A DNA stretch of 64,000 nt, from the NCBI GenBank assembly GCA_946807835.1, contig OX327683.1, forward strand, positions 12,219,001 through 12,283,000, written 5' to 3'. The position numbers and the translations under genes are program-made. Shown piece by piece: positions 33,857 through 45,580 of this stretch (position 1 is its first letter; each line of letters begins with the position of its first letter). The DNA is from Ailanthus altissimus (lineage: Eukaryota; Streptophyta; Magnoliopsida; Sapindales; Simaroubaceae). Under the pieces are notes generated by a model. The model was not told the origin of the DNA. It saw only the letters and a list, made by a program, of their open reading frames with translations, and ran no database searches.

Positions 33857-34760
33857 CTATCTCCAATTCACTATTACTTCAATCTTCTGGGGATCTACTG
33901 TTACCCCTTCTGCAGAGATTACATGCCCAACATATGCAACTCTATCGAGCCAGAATTGACATTTACTAAGTTTGGAGTACAGTTGATGCTCCCTTAAGGT
34001 TTGCAAAACTAACCTCAGATGTTCTGCATACTCTTCCTCATTACTTGAATAAACCAGTATATCATCAATAAATACTATTACAAACCGATCTAAATAGGAT
34101 CTAAAAACTCTATTCATGAGATCCATAAAAGCAACTGGGGCATTAGTCAGCCCGAAAGGCATAATCAAGAATTTATAATGCTCATATCGGGTCCTAAAGG
34201 CCGTCTTAGGAACATCTTCCTCCCGGATTTTCAGTTGATAATAGCTTGACCTCATATCTATCTTGGAAAATACTCTGGCTCCCTGTAGCTGATCAAATAA
34301 ATTGTCAATTCTCGGAAGTGGATATTGATTACGCACCGTTACTTTATTCAGTTCCCTGTAATCAATGCATAATCTCATACTTCTATCTTTCTTCTTTACA
34401 AACAAAATCGGTGGCCCCCAAGGAGAAATACTTGGTCTGATGAAACCCTTATTCATCAACTCTTCTAGCTGAACCTTCAGTTCTTTCAATTCTGAAGGAG
34501 CCATTCTATAGGGTGCTTTAGAAATTGGTTGCGTTCCAGGGGCTACTACTAATTTAAACTCTATCTCTCTATCTGGAGGTAAGCCCGAAAGATCATTTGG
34601 GAATACATTTGGAAACTCTTTAACCACCGGAATATCCTCCAATTTCGTTCCACCGTCTCTTACATCTTTGGCATAGACTAAGTACCCCTGACATGACTTT
34701 TGAAGCATCTTTCTTGCCCTTATTATTGACACCATACCGGCTGAAAGTGATTTTCACACC
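33857..34760 (-). pseudogene. pol: Tekay element 2: reverse transcriptase
   Basis: An open stretch of 292 codons (33857-34735) contains [30 protein letters not shown] and the catalytic FIDD in [11 protein letters not shown]. The Tyr of the dNTP-binding block is present here (SSYYQ), unlike the SGHHQ of the other element. Just upstream an Arg codon has become TGA near 34755, and the 3' end stops at TAG 33857-33859. Confidence 0.92.
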
Positions 34761-34810
34761 TTACGAAAAATAACTTTCGTTCTGCCTGGGCTACATAATC
34801 TGACTTCTTT

Positions 34811-35160
34811 CTAGAAACAATCCACTGAGGCCCGATATTTAGACAACCAATCCATCCCTAAAATCACATCAACCTCACTGATAGCCAGCATATTCAAATC
34901 TGCCATAAACTCATGGTTCTCAATATTGATTTTACTACCCCTATACATCTTTTCTGCTACAATGGAGTCTCCTGTATGAAGAGACCCTGCTATTGTACAA
35001 TCTAATAACTGGGACACTATACTAGCATTTATAGCAAACTCTATAGAAATAAAAGAATGGGTCACTCTAGGATTTATCAGTACATAAGCATCTCGATCAA
35101 AAATTGACATCGTACCTGTCATAACTTCTTGGGCCGCATCCACCTCCTGCTGTGTCACTG
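34811..35160 (-). pseudogene. pol: Tekay element 2: aspartic protease, active site lost
   Basis: A 115 codon open piece matches the protease of the other element. The active-site loop reads LINPRVTHSF, so the catalytic Asp is Asn and Gly is Arg. [11 protein letters not shown] closes the fold. It ends at a TAG (34811-34813) where the other element has Gln after DCF. Confidence 0.9.
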
Positions 35161-35329
35161 CAAATACCCTAGCCTGGGTATGCGGTCTACCTTGCAGTCT
35201 TCCGGGTGATCCTCCTCGATCGGCTCCCCTACTAAGCTGGCTCGGCTTTCTGAATTGGGGACCACCTCGAATTTGCCCTCGGCTGCCACTACTTTATCCC
35301 GAAGCTAGTGGTCTATCTTCTAGCTTACT

Positions 35330-36371
35330 GCTAGTTCTACATTCGAGCAATCGCTCATGTAGTGACCCTCTTGACCACACTTATAACAACCGGTAGTCCT
35401 CTTTCTACAATCCCCCGAATGGGCCTTGTCGCATTTATTACACACCGAAAAATTCTTCCAACTCTCCTTAATGCTTCGAAACCCGCGGATGGTTGCCGAA
35501 CGAAAGCTTGACTGGATTGTGCTCCTTGGCTTGGTTTTCGACTACTGGACCATGAAGATCTCTCCTCTATTCGTGTGAATTTACTCGGCCCTCCTCGAGA
35601 ACCACCTAACCAACCTATTTTCTGGCCCTGCAGTTTCAGTTTAGGGATGGCCACCATTCTTCTTTCAACCCGAGTTACAGCTTCCACCAATGCTCCATAC
35701 TGAGTATGGGCTGCCAATACCACGTACGCTCTAATCCGAGGATTGAGACCCACTGCAAACCGGTTAGCCTTCTACTCCTTATTATTGGCTATAAAGGGAA
35801 CGGCACGGAGGAGCTCTGAAAACCTCTTCTCGTACTCTGCCATAGAGAGGGAACCTTGTTCGAGCTTGAAAAACTCTTCTATCTTCGCATCGTTATAACT
35901 TTTGGGATAGAACTTATTCAAAAATTCCTTTTTGAAAAGCGCCCAAGGCACCCCATCGGCGTTCCTCCTTTTCAAGGCCTTCCACCAATCCTTCACTCAT
36001 TCCTTCAACAAAAATACGGAGTATACCACATTCTGTTCTTCAGTACATCCCATAACTTGAAAATTTTCTTCATTGCTCTCTAACCAGGATAGAGCTCTCT
36101 CAGGATCTTCGGTACCATCATAAGGTTTAGCGCCCAATTTCTTAGCGCGCTCAATGGACACTCCGGTCTCTCTCGGTTGATGGATCGTTACTGCTAGTAT
36201 ATGGGCCATCTGAGCTATATTCACATTACCACCCTTTGGCTCAGCAGGTTAGGATGATTCAGGAGGGGTCTAAGGCGTAGGAACATTTACCGACTCATTT
36301 CCCTGCTCCACTTCAGATGCAAGAGCCTCTGCAGCTACACTTTTAGTACGTGGGCCTCCATGACAATGCAT
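35330..36371 (-). pseudogene. gag: Tekay element 2: gag
   Basis: The likely start is the ATG at 36371 (MHCHGGPRTKS), about 135 bases downstream of the primer site. The capsid domain shows YDGTEDPERALSWLE and FKKEFLNKFYPKSYNDAKIEEF, with RFSELLRAVP. Stops are TAG 36270-36272, TAA 36249-36251, TGA 35997-35999 and TAG 35772-35774. A one-base deletion near 35480 shifts the frame before the zinc knuckle (CYKCGQEGHYMSDC, near 35350-35395). This copy shows what the first Tekay element lost at 6571-6935. Confidence 0.9.
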
Positions 36372-36507
36372 ATTTTCTGTAAATGTAGTGATGCAAATGA
36401 TTATCAAATGCATAAAATTCAATTTACTAAACTTAAAAAAATATGCATGCAATTTCAAGAATCTCATTCTAAAAATGAACTCTTTAACTAAAAACTTAAA
36501 AAATCGT

Positions 36508-36519
36508 GCTCTGATACCA
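36508..36519 (-). other. Primer binding site, initiator tRNA-Met type
   Basis: On the minus strand TGGTATCAGAGC begins three bases after the LTR end (36523). This is the complement of the plant initiator tRNA-Met 3' end, the usual primer of chromoviruses. It fixes the 3' boundary of this family's LTR. Confidence 0.93.
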
Positions 36520-36522
36520 CTC

Positions 36523-39176
36523 TGATAGGGCTCGCCCCGAGACCCTCTACTGTAGGTCCCAGCGGCCCTGCTGGGCACCTTGACAGAAGTTCCCCATAAT
36601 ATAACTAGGTAAGTTGAGAAATTTTTGCGAGGCGAACCCCTTTTTAGTACTTGCTACTATTTCAAACACTTCTCAATACTACCAATTCGGACCTCCGGTC
36701 CTTTCCAAATCAAATCCAACACAACTCAATGGTTTCATTTGAATCACAAAATGAGCATACTCATAAAAAGCAAAAACGATCATCGTAATATAGAAATCTC
36801 GTCTTGTTGGTTCAAAATATACATACAAATATACATGCCTACAACTACTATGCATAAAGTAAAGGGTGTTATTTAGCATATTTATATAGACAAAATGATC
36901 TTCAGATTTGGCCCACTACTCGGCAATAGGAGAATCAGCAGCTTGCGTACCGAGACCTGCACCTGGGAAGGGTTTAGAAAACATAAAACACAAAACGAGT
37001 GATCTAAAGGAGCTTAGTGAGTGCAATTGAGATTTTAAATAAAATAACATTATGCATAGATAGTAAATTCTAAAGTACATGCATAAATCATACTTCTAAA
37101 ACTGATGAAAGCTGTAAAACAGTTTCTAGTATCATATACCGATATAATCTTGTTGAACGGGTTTTATCTACATCTTTGGATAGCAATATCTAAAATCTGT
37201 ATAACATAATAACTGTCGTGTGCATATAAACACATAAATGCTATCGATAAATCGAAAACTAGTAAAGTCCTCGCTCGGCCATTTTCTTTCTAAACTGTAC
37301 CAATGGTAACCCTAAAGCTCTATACTCACATAGCTACTCAACTAGCACCGCACATGTGAGTAGGTCACAGGGCACCTCAACTAGCAGCACCCACAGTGAC
37401 ATCTCAAGATATCTCACTAGCTATGCAGCAGAATCCTATATCGCATACATATAACGAGACAATACCCCGTACACATAGAGCGACTCAGATGACTCGACAT
37501 CTCGACTTCTCGGAGTTAGTGACACACCTCCAAGACCTGCCCATGTGCATGGGATATACCGACTGGGTCTAATACAATCACCACCACTATAATCTGAGGG
37601 TACCAATGGCCTTTAAAACGGATGCAAAAATTTTAAAACTGTTTCTCAACTCGAACATGTAAAAGCATGTCTATGGATATGTATCAAGATCATAAATCAT
37701 GTTTATGCATCGAAAGCTCATAAAACATACATATTCATTATGTGAAAATATAATAAACGAAAAGTAAAAGAAATGGTAGATTTTCACTCACAACCGCTCC
37801 ACGCTCAATTTCACTCCTGATTTCTGTTCCCGTTACCGCTCTCGGTTATCTTCACCTATGCACCATAAATGATATTTAGAACCAAATCGAATGCTAGAAT
37901 CTCATTTAACTACTAAACGCACTAATTGGCATACAAAGCCCGAATGGATACTACTTTCCGATTGTTATTTACGGAGCCATTTAATCTAATCTAACTCATC
38001 ATCCGACGCCCTGAAAATTATTGAACGCCTTATAACTTGGTTGGACATAATTGCCCTTCACCTTTCCAAAATGGACAATTATGTCCCATTTTCTTCATTT
38101 TTGGTTTTTCCATCAACCATATACATTTAACTTACAATATGCACCATTTACACACAACAACTCAATCAAAACACCACTCAATCCCTAACTTCCCTAAAGT
38201 GGCAGAATTTCAACCTAGGTTCCAACACATTCCTGTTCTCAATTTCTTGTTCCAATTATAACAAAGCAAGCCAATTTCATTCTAAAGCCCTAATTACAAC
38301 CAATTGAAATCTCTACATCAAAATCACCAAAAAATCCTAATTCTTACCTTGCCAATTTCGTCAAATTGATGACTCTTTCAAGCTCCACACTAGAATTCAA
38401 GTTAATCTATGCCAAGAATACACACAATAATATAAATTGAAGCATTCGTGAAAGCTCACTTATCAAACTCATAAAACAATGCTTTTCTTACCTTTCTTTC
38501 TTGAAATTTCACTAATGAGAGCTTCAATTGAGCTTAAAGATTCATATGTAACCTTATTTTACCTTGATTACACATGAAAAATCATGAAAAAAAATTTGAA
38601 ATTTCACTGTAGCAGCACCTTCAACCTTTGCACGAATTTGCTCTATTTTTGCTCTAAGTGTTAGCTTTTTGATCACTTGAAAATTCTACACCCTTCCAAC
38701 GCATATATAGTGCTCCCTTAATTGATCATTTTCCCTTCAACTTACTCAAAACTTCTAATTTGCCATTAGTTCAGATGGAAGGATTTAATTGGTTCCTTTG
38801 TAACTATCTAGTTAGAATAGTCAAAGGAACTAACTAGAATTTCTAACTTTGCAATCCATTAGATTTCTTCTAATTGGTCCATTCTCTAATATATGAATTA
38901 TATTTCTCAACAAAGGCTTGTTCCATACATCAACCTTAAATGGAAATTAATGCAGTAAATTAGAATTTCCTTTTCCAAGCCAATAAAGAAATTTTCAAAA
39001 AATATTCTAGGGTTGTCCGGCGCTCTGATCGAGTGTGAAATTACCAAATTAGGTTTAATATCTCTCACGCGCATTATAAAGAAAATATTTCTAATAGGGT
39101 TAAAATCGAGTAACCCTACGGTGTTGTATTTGCTCTATACCGAAATATAGGCGCTAATACTACTAATAGGGATTGG
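36523..39176 (-). repeat. 5' LTR of the minus-strand Tekay element
   Basis: On the plus strand it starts TGATAGGGCT (36523) and ends GGGATTGG (39176), 8 bases short of the expected ATATTACA terminus. The missing bases and lack of target duplication indicate that the outer junction was altered after insertion. Confidence 0.9.
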
Positions 39177-40856
39177 CCACTTGCCCCCTTCTAAATTGCT
39201 TTCAAACTACTCCTTAAGCTACCTTAAACACCCCCTTACTTCCCCCAATAATCCTCACACTCTCTGAACACCAAATTAACACCAAATCATACCTCAAACA
39301 ATATGGCTAATCAAATTTTATGTTATGAAAAGTATTACTCAAAAGGGCTTTGGGTACCAACTCAAGCACTCATTTTATTTAACCTCACGATTCAAGCACA
39401 AGCACACTATATCATCGTCTATGATGGAAGTTTCTTTTACTCACTCTTATTTTTTGCCATTGTGGACAATGTCAACTTTATGTTTGGGGCAGGAAAATAC
39501 TATTTGGTATTCATTTTCCATGTTGATCATGCTTACTTATTACGCTTGTTGTTTTTAGTTGTTTGTTTTGCATGCAATTTTTTTTTCATTTTCGTCTTTA
39601 GTTTCGGGTTGCTTAAATGATTAGTAGTCAATAATATGAGATAGAAACATAGTTTTAAATGCTACTTTCTTTTAGAAACAATGAATGTTATGATTGTTTG
39701 CTTGGCAATCTAAGACAAGTTCGACTTCATTTGTGACCACTTGATATTTTGAGCACGTAGTTAGAAATATTTAGTTTTTATGCTTGCTTAGAAGACTTTT
39801 ATGCATAACTAGAATAAGTATGGTCTAAAAACACACTAGAACTTATTTGAGCATTACTCAAGGTAAATTCATAGGGCATACATAAGCGAGGATATGATTT
39901 TAGGCTATCTTTGGACCGATTGAGCATTTCAAGCCAATCTTTGTATATTGTTACCCTGAGTCACCCCCGTTTAGCCTAATAAAAACTTTTCTTTGATAGT
40001 CATATCATTACCATAGCCTTTATTTTTATTATCCTTCATAATACCCATCACGCCATAGGTATAACACTCAATTTAAAGAATTATATGAACTTTTAAAAAT
40101 GAAAGGGTGAATTAAAGAAGAGTTATGAGATTAGTTATGGATTTGGGTTGTTCTAATATCGAAAAACTTAAGTTTGGGGTGTAGTGACTTTTATTAAAAA
40201 AAACAACAACAAAAAGTCAAATCAAATCAAAGATATTTGATAGTTTGAGTTTGCTATTCCCCTAGCTTAGAAGAAGAAGAACAATAACAGCAAAATAGTA
40301 AGAGAATCAAAGAAATAAGTTTGGAAGAAATTGGGTAAAAAGTAATTAGTTTGGTTTGAAGTCATCTCTAGAGGAATGTGTGTTTATAGTGTGAGTTGAG
40401 TCGAATTTGATCCATCTCATCCTACCTTTACCCTAACCATACATTACAAGCTAGATAAAGTCCTATTTGATCATAGATTATGTATGTGCCTACATTAGTA
40501 GAGAGTGATGCAAAAAATAAGCATGTGAAGTTTTAATTTAATAAATCTCATAAGAGACCATTTCATTGTATTGTGAGCATAAACTAATCCGAGTGCATGT
40601 AACTAATAATTTTAGTTATTCACACATACACACATACACCACACACATCAAGTAGGTCACTTATGGGTTAGAATAAGTTTTGAATTAACATGTTTAATGG
40701 TTATTATGTTTACACTTTCTTTGAGATTGGTAGTTATGAGACATTTTTGAGACAATTTGCTAATCATTTACCGATATCGTGTTTAGTGCTTTCTTATAGT
40801 TTGTTATCGTTTAAGCATTTAATTGTCTCTCCTTGCTCGAGGACCAATAAGTACTT
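39177..40856 (+). other. 3' internal region of the outer Athila-type element
   Basis: This non-coding stretch contains ATTGTGGACAATGT followed by TTTATGTTTGGGGCAGG (39462-39498) and a further AAGTTTGGGGTGT (about 40170), G-rich blocks typical of Athila/Tat elements between the last ORF and the LTR. It leads directly to the polypurine tract at 40857. A 105 residue frame (39303-39620) spans the region but is hydrophobic without a domain and crosses the conserved motif, so I do not treat it as a gene. Confidence 0.65.
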
Positions 40857-40872
40857 AAGTTTGGGGAAAAAT
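40857..40872 (+). other. Polypurine tract of the outer Athila-type element
   Basis: AAGTTTGGGGAAAAAT immediately precedes an LTR start TGATAAGTGC at 40873. A G-tract of this kind followed by TGATAAG is characteristic of Athila/Tat elements. Confidence 0.8.
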
Positions 40873-41167
40873 TGATAAGTGCATTCTATAGTTTGTTTAA
40901 GTACCCTTTTTAATTTGATAATTGCTTGTTTAGAGTGTTCAAATATAGCCAATTATGCATATATTGTTATTTTGTAGGTTCTAACCAATAAGAGCATAAA
41001 AAAGTCAAATTTGATGAAAAACTAAGCAAAGAAATCATTTCACAAAGCGTCCAAGTTGCAACCCCAAAAGTCCAAGCCGCAGCCCTAAAAAGATGAAGAA
41101 AAACATCACTAGGTATTAGGGCCACAACCTTAAGTTGTTAAAAATGCGATGCCATGGCGCCACCACT
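40873..41167 (+). repeat. 3' LTR of the outer Athila-type element, segment 1
   Basis: It starts TGATAAGTGCATTC after the polypurine tract. It ends with CCACT (41163-41167), which is repeated at 52921-52925 where the LTR continues. Everything between is inserted copia and nested material. Confidence 0.82.
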
Positions 41168-41740
41168 TAAAAGTGCGCTATACGTTGGGTGAGTGTGTAT
41201 ATTTTAAATTTTTTAATTTACACATCACATGTATAAATACGTGCAGCTAAATATAAACAAATATTTCAGTACACTAATAAAATATTACAGAACTCATCCT
41301 CAAAGCACACTTTACGAAGTTCTAGTCTAGGACCAGTTGGATCTTTCGAGCTAGAACGATAGCTTCATGTTCTCGCTGGAATATTTTCATTGAAGCAACT
41401 TTTGCTTCAAAATATCTCTCGGATCTTTCTATGTATTTTTCTTACAATTAACTTTATTCTAACTTGGCTTAGAATTCTTACAAATGAAATGGAATGAGGT
41501 TGGCTATGTATAGCCATAGCCACCTTATATTTGGCCAATGGATAAAAGGTTAGTGGCAAGTATGACAATACAAAGTCATGTTTCTCCTAAGATGTATCAT
41601 GCTTAAGAAAAAGCATGATATATCATACTTTCATTTGCTAAATCTAAGGCCAAATAGAAATGAATTTAGTGGCCTTTGCATTGTATATTATCATGCTACT
41701 TTATGCTTAACTCTAAGCATGACAAATTCTTTTGCATAAT

Positions 41741-43166
41741 TGATGCGATATTTCTATATCATAAAATTAAGTGCAAGTATACACTATCGTATGCAAGTAA
41801 TAAAGAGACTAAATAAGTCGGATGTCGAACCCACAGGGATAATGTTTTCTTTTTAACCAATTACTAAAATTATGTCTTCCTAATAACTATTCAGATAAAT
41901 AAAAATCTAAGAATGAATGTAAAAAATATAAAAGCAAAACACAATGCAAAGAGAATAGGGAGATAGCAACGTAGAGAAAACTTAGGATTAATATTATCCC
42001 CCAATATGTTTCTAATGATTAATCCTCTAATATTTAACTCACTTAGTCTTTATTATTGATCAAGACACTAATATATTCACAAGCCTCTTCCAAGGTCATG
42101 CAAGTATATCTTAGTTTACAAAATACCTATATTCCTATGGTACTTGGAATAAATTAAGATTCATTAAGATTAGGTCTTATTGATCATACATGCCAATTAG
42201 GTATATTCCTATCCTAAATTGAAACTTACATATGTAACATTGAATGTTATTCTACAATTATGCATCAAATTACCTAGGTTTAAATATATTGATTCCTCTT
42301 TCAAGTTTATCAAAATATTACCAATTCATTCACCATATATTAGCCAGATATATTGAAGCATTAAACACAAGTAATTTAAATAATAAATGACTAAGTTTAT
42401 TTAATACTAAAAAGATATGGCAATTTAAGCGCATATATTGAGTTCAAATATTAACCCTAGAAAATAAATTAGTTCATAGCTACAAGAGAATCACAGCAAT
42501 AAAAATAAAAATAAAACATGATACAATCAATCGCAAACCGATGTAGACGTCGAATTGCTCTTGATTGATGTTGCTCTAAATTCTTGGTGCTCTTGAACTG
42601 CTCTAAGTTCTCTTTTTCTTGCTCTAGGTTCTTCTCTGGTCTTTTTGGATGCTTCTTGAAGGTTGGGAATGAGTGGCTTTTTATAGGGATTGATATGAGC
42701 TTGAAAATCGCAACTCTCATCGGACTAAGACTCGCACTACCGTTGGCGCGCTATGCAGTTGTCACTGGGGCGACGCGTGAAAACGCTATTACCGCTGGAA
42801 CGGTGGGATCTTGGCGCTGGGGCGCTACATGAAAATGGCTTCACCGCTGGCGCGGTATGTTGATAGCGCTGGGGCAATGGATCGTCGCTGGCGCGGTGAC
42901 TCTTTGGTGCTGGGGCGCTAGACGCGACTTAAGCAGGTCGTTTTTCTTATTTCGATCACTATTTCAGCGCTGGGGTGACAATCCTTGTGGCGCTGGGGCG
43001 ATGGACACATATTTTGAAAATGTTGCATTTTAGTCCCTATTCTTTAAATTTCGTTCAAGTCCCTATAAATAACAATAATGCACATAAATAGCTATCTATT
43101 CTCATAAAATCATAAAATATTAATAATAAAAACATGAGAAAATATATGACAAATTTGCCCTTATCA
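41741..43166 (-). mobile_element. Athila/Tat-like solo LTR with exact target duplication
   Basis: On the minus strand the LTR runs TGATAAGGGC (from 43166) to ...AATATCGCATCA (41741), 1426 bp. It is flanked by ATAAT at 41736-41740 and 43167-43171. A TATA-like box (minus strand, 42678-42685) precedes GCCACTC as in the related fragment at 15789. The TGTCGAACCCAC box (41823-41834) lies near the 3' end. No internal element sequence is present, so this is the product of LTR-LTR recombination. Confidence 0.92.
42737..43005. repeat. GC-rich iterated motif array inside the solo LTR
   Basis: About ten copies of two alternating cores, CGCTGGCGCGGT and GCGCTGGGGCG, occur at about 42741, 42763, 42792, 42814, 42844, 42866, 42885, 42907, 42967 and 42990. 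Spacing is mostly 22 and 29-30, giving an underlying unit near 51 bp. It stands out sharply in an AT-rich LTR. The 82 residue frame across it is a by-product. Confidence 0.8.
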
Positions 43167-43501
43167 ATAATCAAAGGAAAAATGGCCTGCACATGTTAAT
43201 GCAAAGTGTAAGAAAGCCACCTTTTGGTTTCAATTTCAATTTGGCCAAATTGTATTTGTCTTTTAAAAGCCTTTAACAAATGAATTAATACATTCAACCA
43301 TAATTAACAATTTATTTGTTTGTCAAAAAAAATATTAACACTTAATAAATTGGACTAATAATACTATGCAGCGTGTTATTCCATTACAAATTAATGGCAT
43401 GACATATGGCGTCCAATAGAAAGGTTAAAGGTTATAAAAAAACATTTTACTTGCCGAGATCCCAGGCTTAACACTTAAACCCTATGATCTCCCCAAGAGA
43501 C

Positions 43502-44612
43502 ACTTGGATGTGCTTCTGTGCCATCCCATTTTGTATAAATATAATGATAGTATTTATACAATTATCATTTCTAATAAAATCGTTAATATTATTTATTATT
43601 AAATGACAAGATGCTTGTGACGTTTCAGACATTGTATGATCTGATAGAGTTCATATCTGATTTAAAAGAGTTTAGATAAGTGTTAAAAGTTAACGATGCT
43701 AATAGTTAAAAGTACTAAGAGTTAGTAATGCTAAGAGTTAGCGAAATCTAAGGAGTTAACGCCTTGTCTGAAATGGGACAATGACCTGAGAATATATTAG
43801 TAATGACATAGCTGCAAGGAGTTGTAGATGGTGCTAGGAAATGTCATTATGCAAGTATGTTCTCAAACACAATGTTCCTGATCTAATTTCATCGATGCGG
43901 GTCTATCGGTGGAACTCATTAATATAGATTAATGTATGTCTATATTTGAATGGTCCAGATGGTTAGTCTTAGCAAACCATGAGCTTAGTGGAAGCTCGTA
44001 TAGAGATGCAGGCATTTAGTAAGGAGTGGATATTGAACGGACTCACGAGGACCTCCAATAGACATCTCATGAAGCCGTCAATGGAAGGTCTTCTGAGTTA
44101 AGTAGTATTTGTGGTCCTATGACCTGAGCGCCATGGTGGGCTTATTATTGATCCACCATACTTTGGTTCCACGATTGTTAGAAACCTTTCATGGTCTGAC
44201 CGCTGGGTGTCGTTGGGTATAGTCCGATGCTCATAGAGTCCGGTGTTGTAGATATGGGATCCATTAGCTCATATGAGTGGGTTGTATTTCCATTTAAGAA
44301 ATAAAATTATATTCAAAAGAGTTTGAATACATGTTGCTAGAAATTCTAAAACTAAGTTACCATTCTAGATCCTTAATCCCATAAAAAAGTTATGGACTAA
44401 AATTGTTCAACATATACTTCAAGGTAAGCTCTTAACTTGGATTGTTGGAAGACTTGAAGAATTTGTAAAGTTACCTTCATTAGGTAAGTGTTTTTACATA
44501 ATGTTTTAATTCAATTGTTCATTATGTATATTTTTGTTGACATGCTTCCGCTACGTGTAGTAAATTTAGAAATTATATATACACTCATATGTCACACACT
44601 CGATCACCAACA
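43502..44612 (+). repeat. 5' LTR of copia element C, internally deleted
   Basis: It follows the 3' LTR closely to GGTTGTATTTCC (about 44291), then jumps about 1.45 kb to the part equal to 51323 onward and runs to the end ...CACCAACA. The missing part corresponds to about 49860-51320. Confidence 0.85.
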
Positions 44613-44614
44613 AA

Positions 44615-44625
44615 TGGTATCAGAG
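44615..44625 (+). other. Primer binding site, initiator tRNA-Met type (copia C)
   Basis: TGGTATCAGAG begins two bases after the LTR end at 44612, matching the complement of the initiator tRNA-Met 3' end used by most plant copia elements. Confidence 0.9.
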
Positions 44626-44869
44626 TATGTTAAATTGAGTATGTGATAATTCTTGTTGTTGAATATGTTTACATGTTGATGTTGTATATTTGAACAACTT
44701 GATGATGTTTAAATTTCAACATGGTGATGTATGATGTTTGAACATGATGATGATCATATTGTATTTCTGGGTCGTTGAAGTGTTATATGAAATGTTTAGA
44801 ATACTTGAAAATAGTGAAAATTGCATTTTGAAGTGTTTAAAGTGCAGGAAAAATAATTTATGTCAAAAA

Positions 44870-45120
44870 ATATTGCGGCGTTGCGTTCATCATATAACGC
44901 AGCAGCGGTATTTGTTTAACGCGGGAGCGTTTATTATATAATGCTGAGGCGTTGGATGGAAATAATGCGGAGGTGTTAAAGTGTTTAAAGTCAGGGCGTT
45001 TATGTGTTAAATGCTGGAGCGTTATAAATAATGAACGCATGGGTGTTCTTAATGATGAATGTAGGGGCGTTAAGGTGTTTAACGCCGGAGCATTAATTAG
45101 TCAGAAACTTAGGACGTTTT
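44870..45120 (+). repeat. Degenerate GCGTT/AACGC repeat in copia leader
   Basis: A core resembling AACGC-N-GGGGCGTT recurs about eight times with irregular spacing (for example AACGCGGGAGCGTT, AATGCTGAGGCGTT, AATGCTGGAGCGTT, AACGCCGGAGCATT). Each core is an imperfect palindrome. The surrounding sequence is AT-rich. Confidence 0.7.
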
Positions 45121-45580
45121 AGGTTGAAGACATAAAAAAAGAGTAAAATTTTTTTTTGGAGGATTATATTGTATAATGCTATAACGTTCAACTTCTAACA
45201 GTGATCATTCCAAACATAATACTTCTATTTGTAAATTCTTTCAAGTGAAGTATATTTAATACAATTATAATTGTTATATTATTGTATTAAAATAACAAAT
45301 CATTTGTTTACGTTATTAACCACAATGGGAGTTTTATTAGTGGGGGGGTTAGTTTTGCTTATGTAAATAAATATACTAATTATAAATTAGATTCGTATGA
45401 GATACGAAAATTTATTATTATTATTATTATTATTTTTAAATAATTATTAATTAATAAAATAATAATTAAAATTAAAAATCTCTCTTAATCAGATTGAATA
45501 GTATTATATTATAAGATAATATTATACAATGATCCATCTTATCAATACGGTATTAGACGGGTCATTTCGATTAGTTCAAA

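Larger units (their letters stand above)
28962..39176 (-). mobile_element. Second Tekay-type element, minus strand, degenerate
   Basis: Read on the minus strand, it runs 5' LTR (39176-36523), tRNA-iMet primer site, gag, protease, RT, RNase H, integrase, chromodomain, polypurine tract and 3' LTR (31685-28962). It belongs to the same family as the element at 4064-13644 but has more divergent LTRs (roughly 90 percent alike by eye) and many stops, so it is older. The outer end of the 5' LTR lacks its last 8 bases and no target duplication is seen, suggesting loss at that junction. It lies inside the Athila-type element in opposite orientation. Confidence 0.92.

Noticed and set aside
36508..36519. 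tRNA-like sequence TGGTATCAGAGC (also 44615 and 56629) considered as a tRNA gene fragment.
   Set aside because: Its position right beside LTR ends and its length show it is a primer binding site; no cloverleaf surrounds it.
39303..39620. 105 residue hydrophobic frame, possibly an envelope-like membrane protein of the Athila element.
   Set aside because: There is no signal peptide plus domain pattern, it crosses the conserved non-coding G-tract motif, and a T-rich background easily gives hydrophobic frames.
42584..42832. 82 residue frame over the GC-rich array.
   Set aside because: It is created by the repeated GC motif. It lies within a solo LTR and has no family resemblance.
44870..45120. 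CRISPR-like array because of repeated palindromic cores.
   Set aside because: Cores are too short and variable, spacing is irregular, there are no associated genes, and the sequence is a plant retrotransposon leader.
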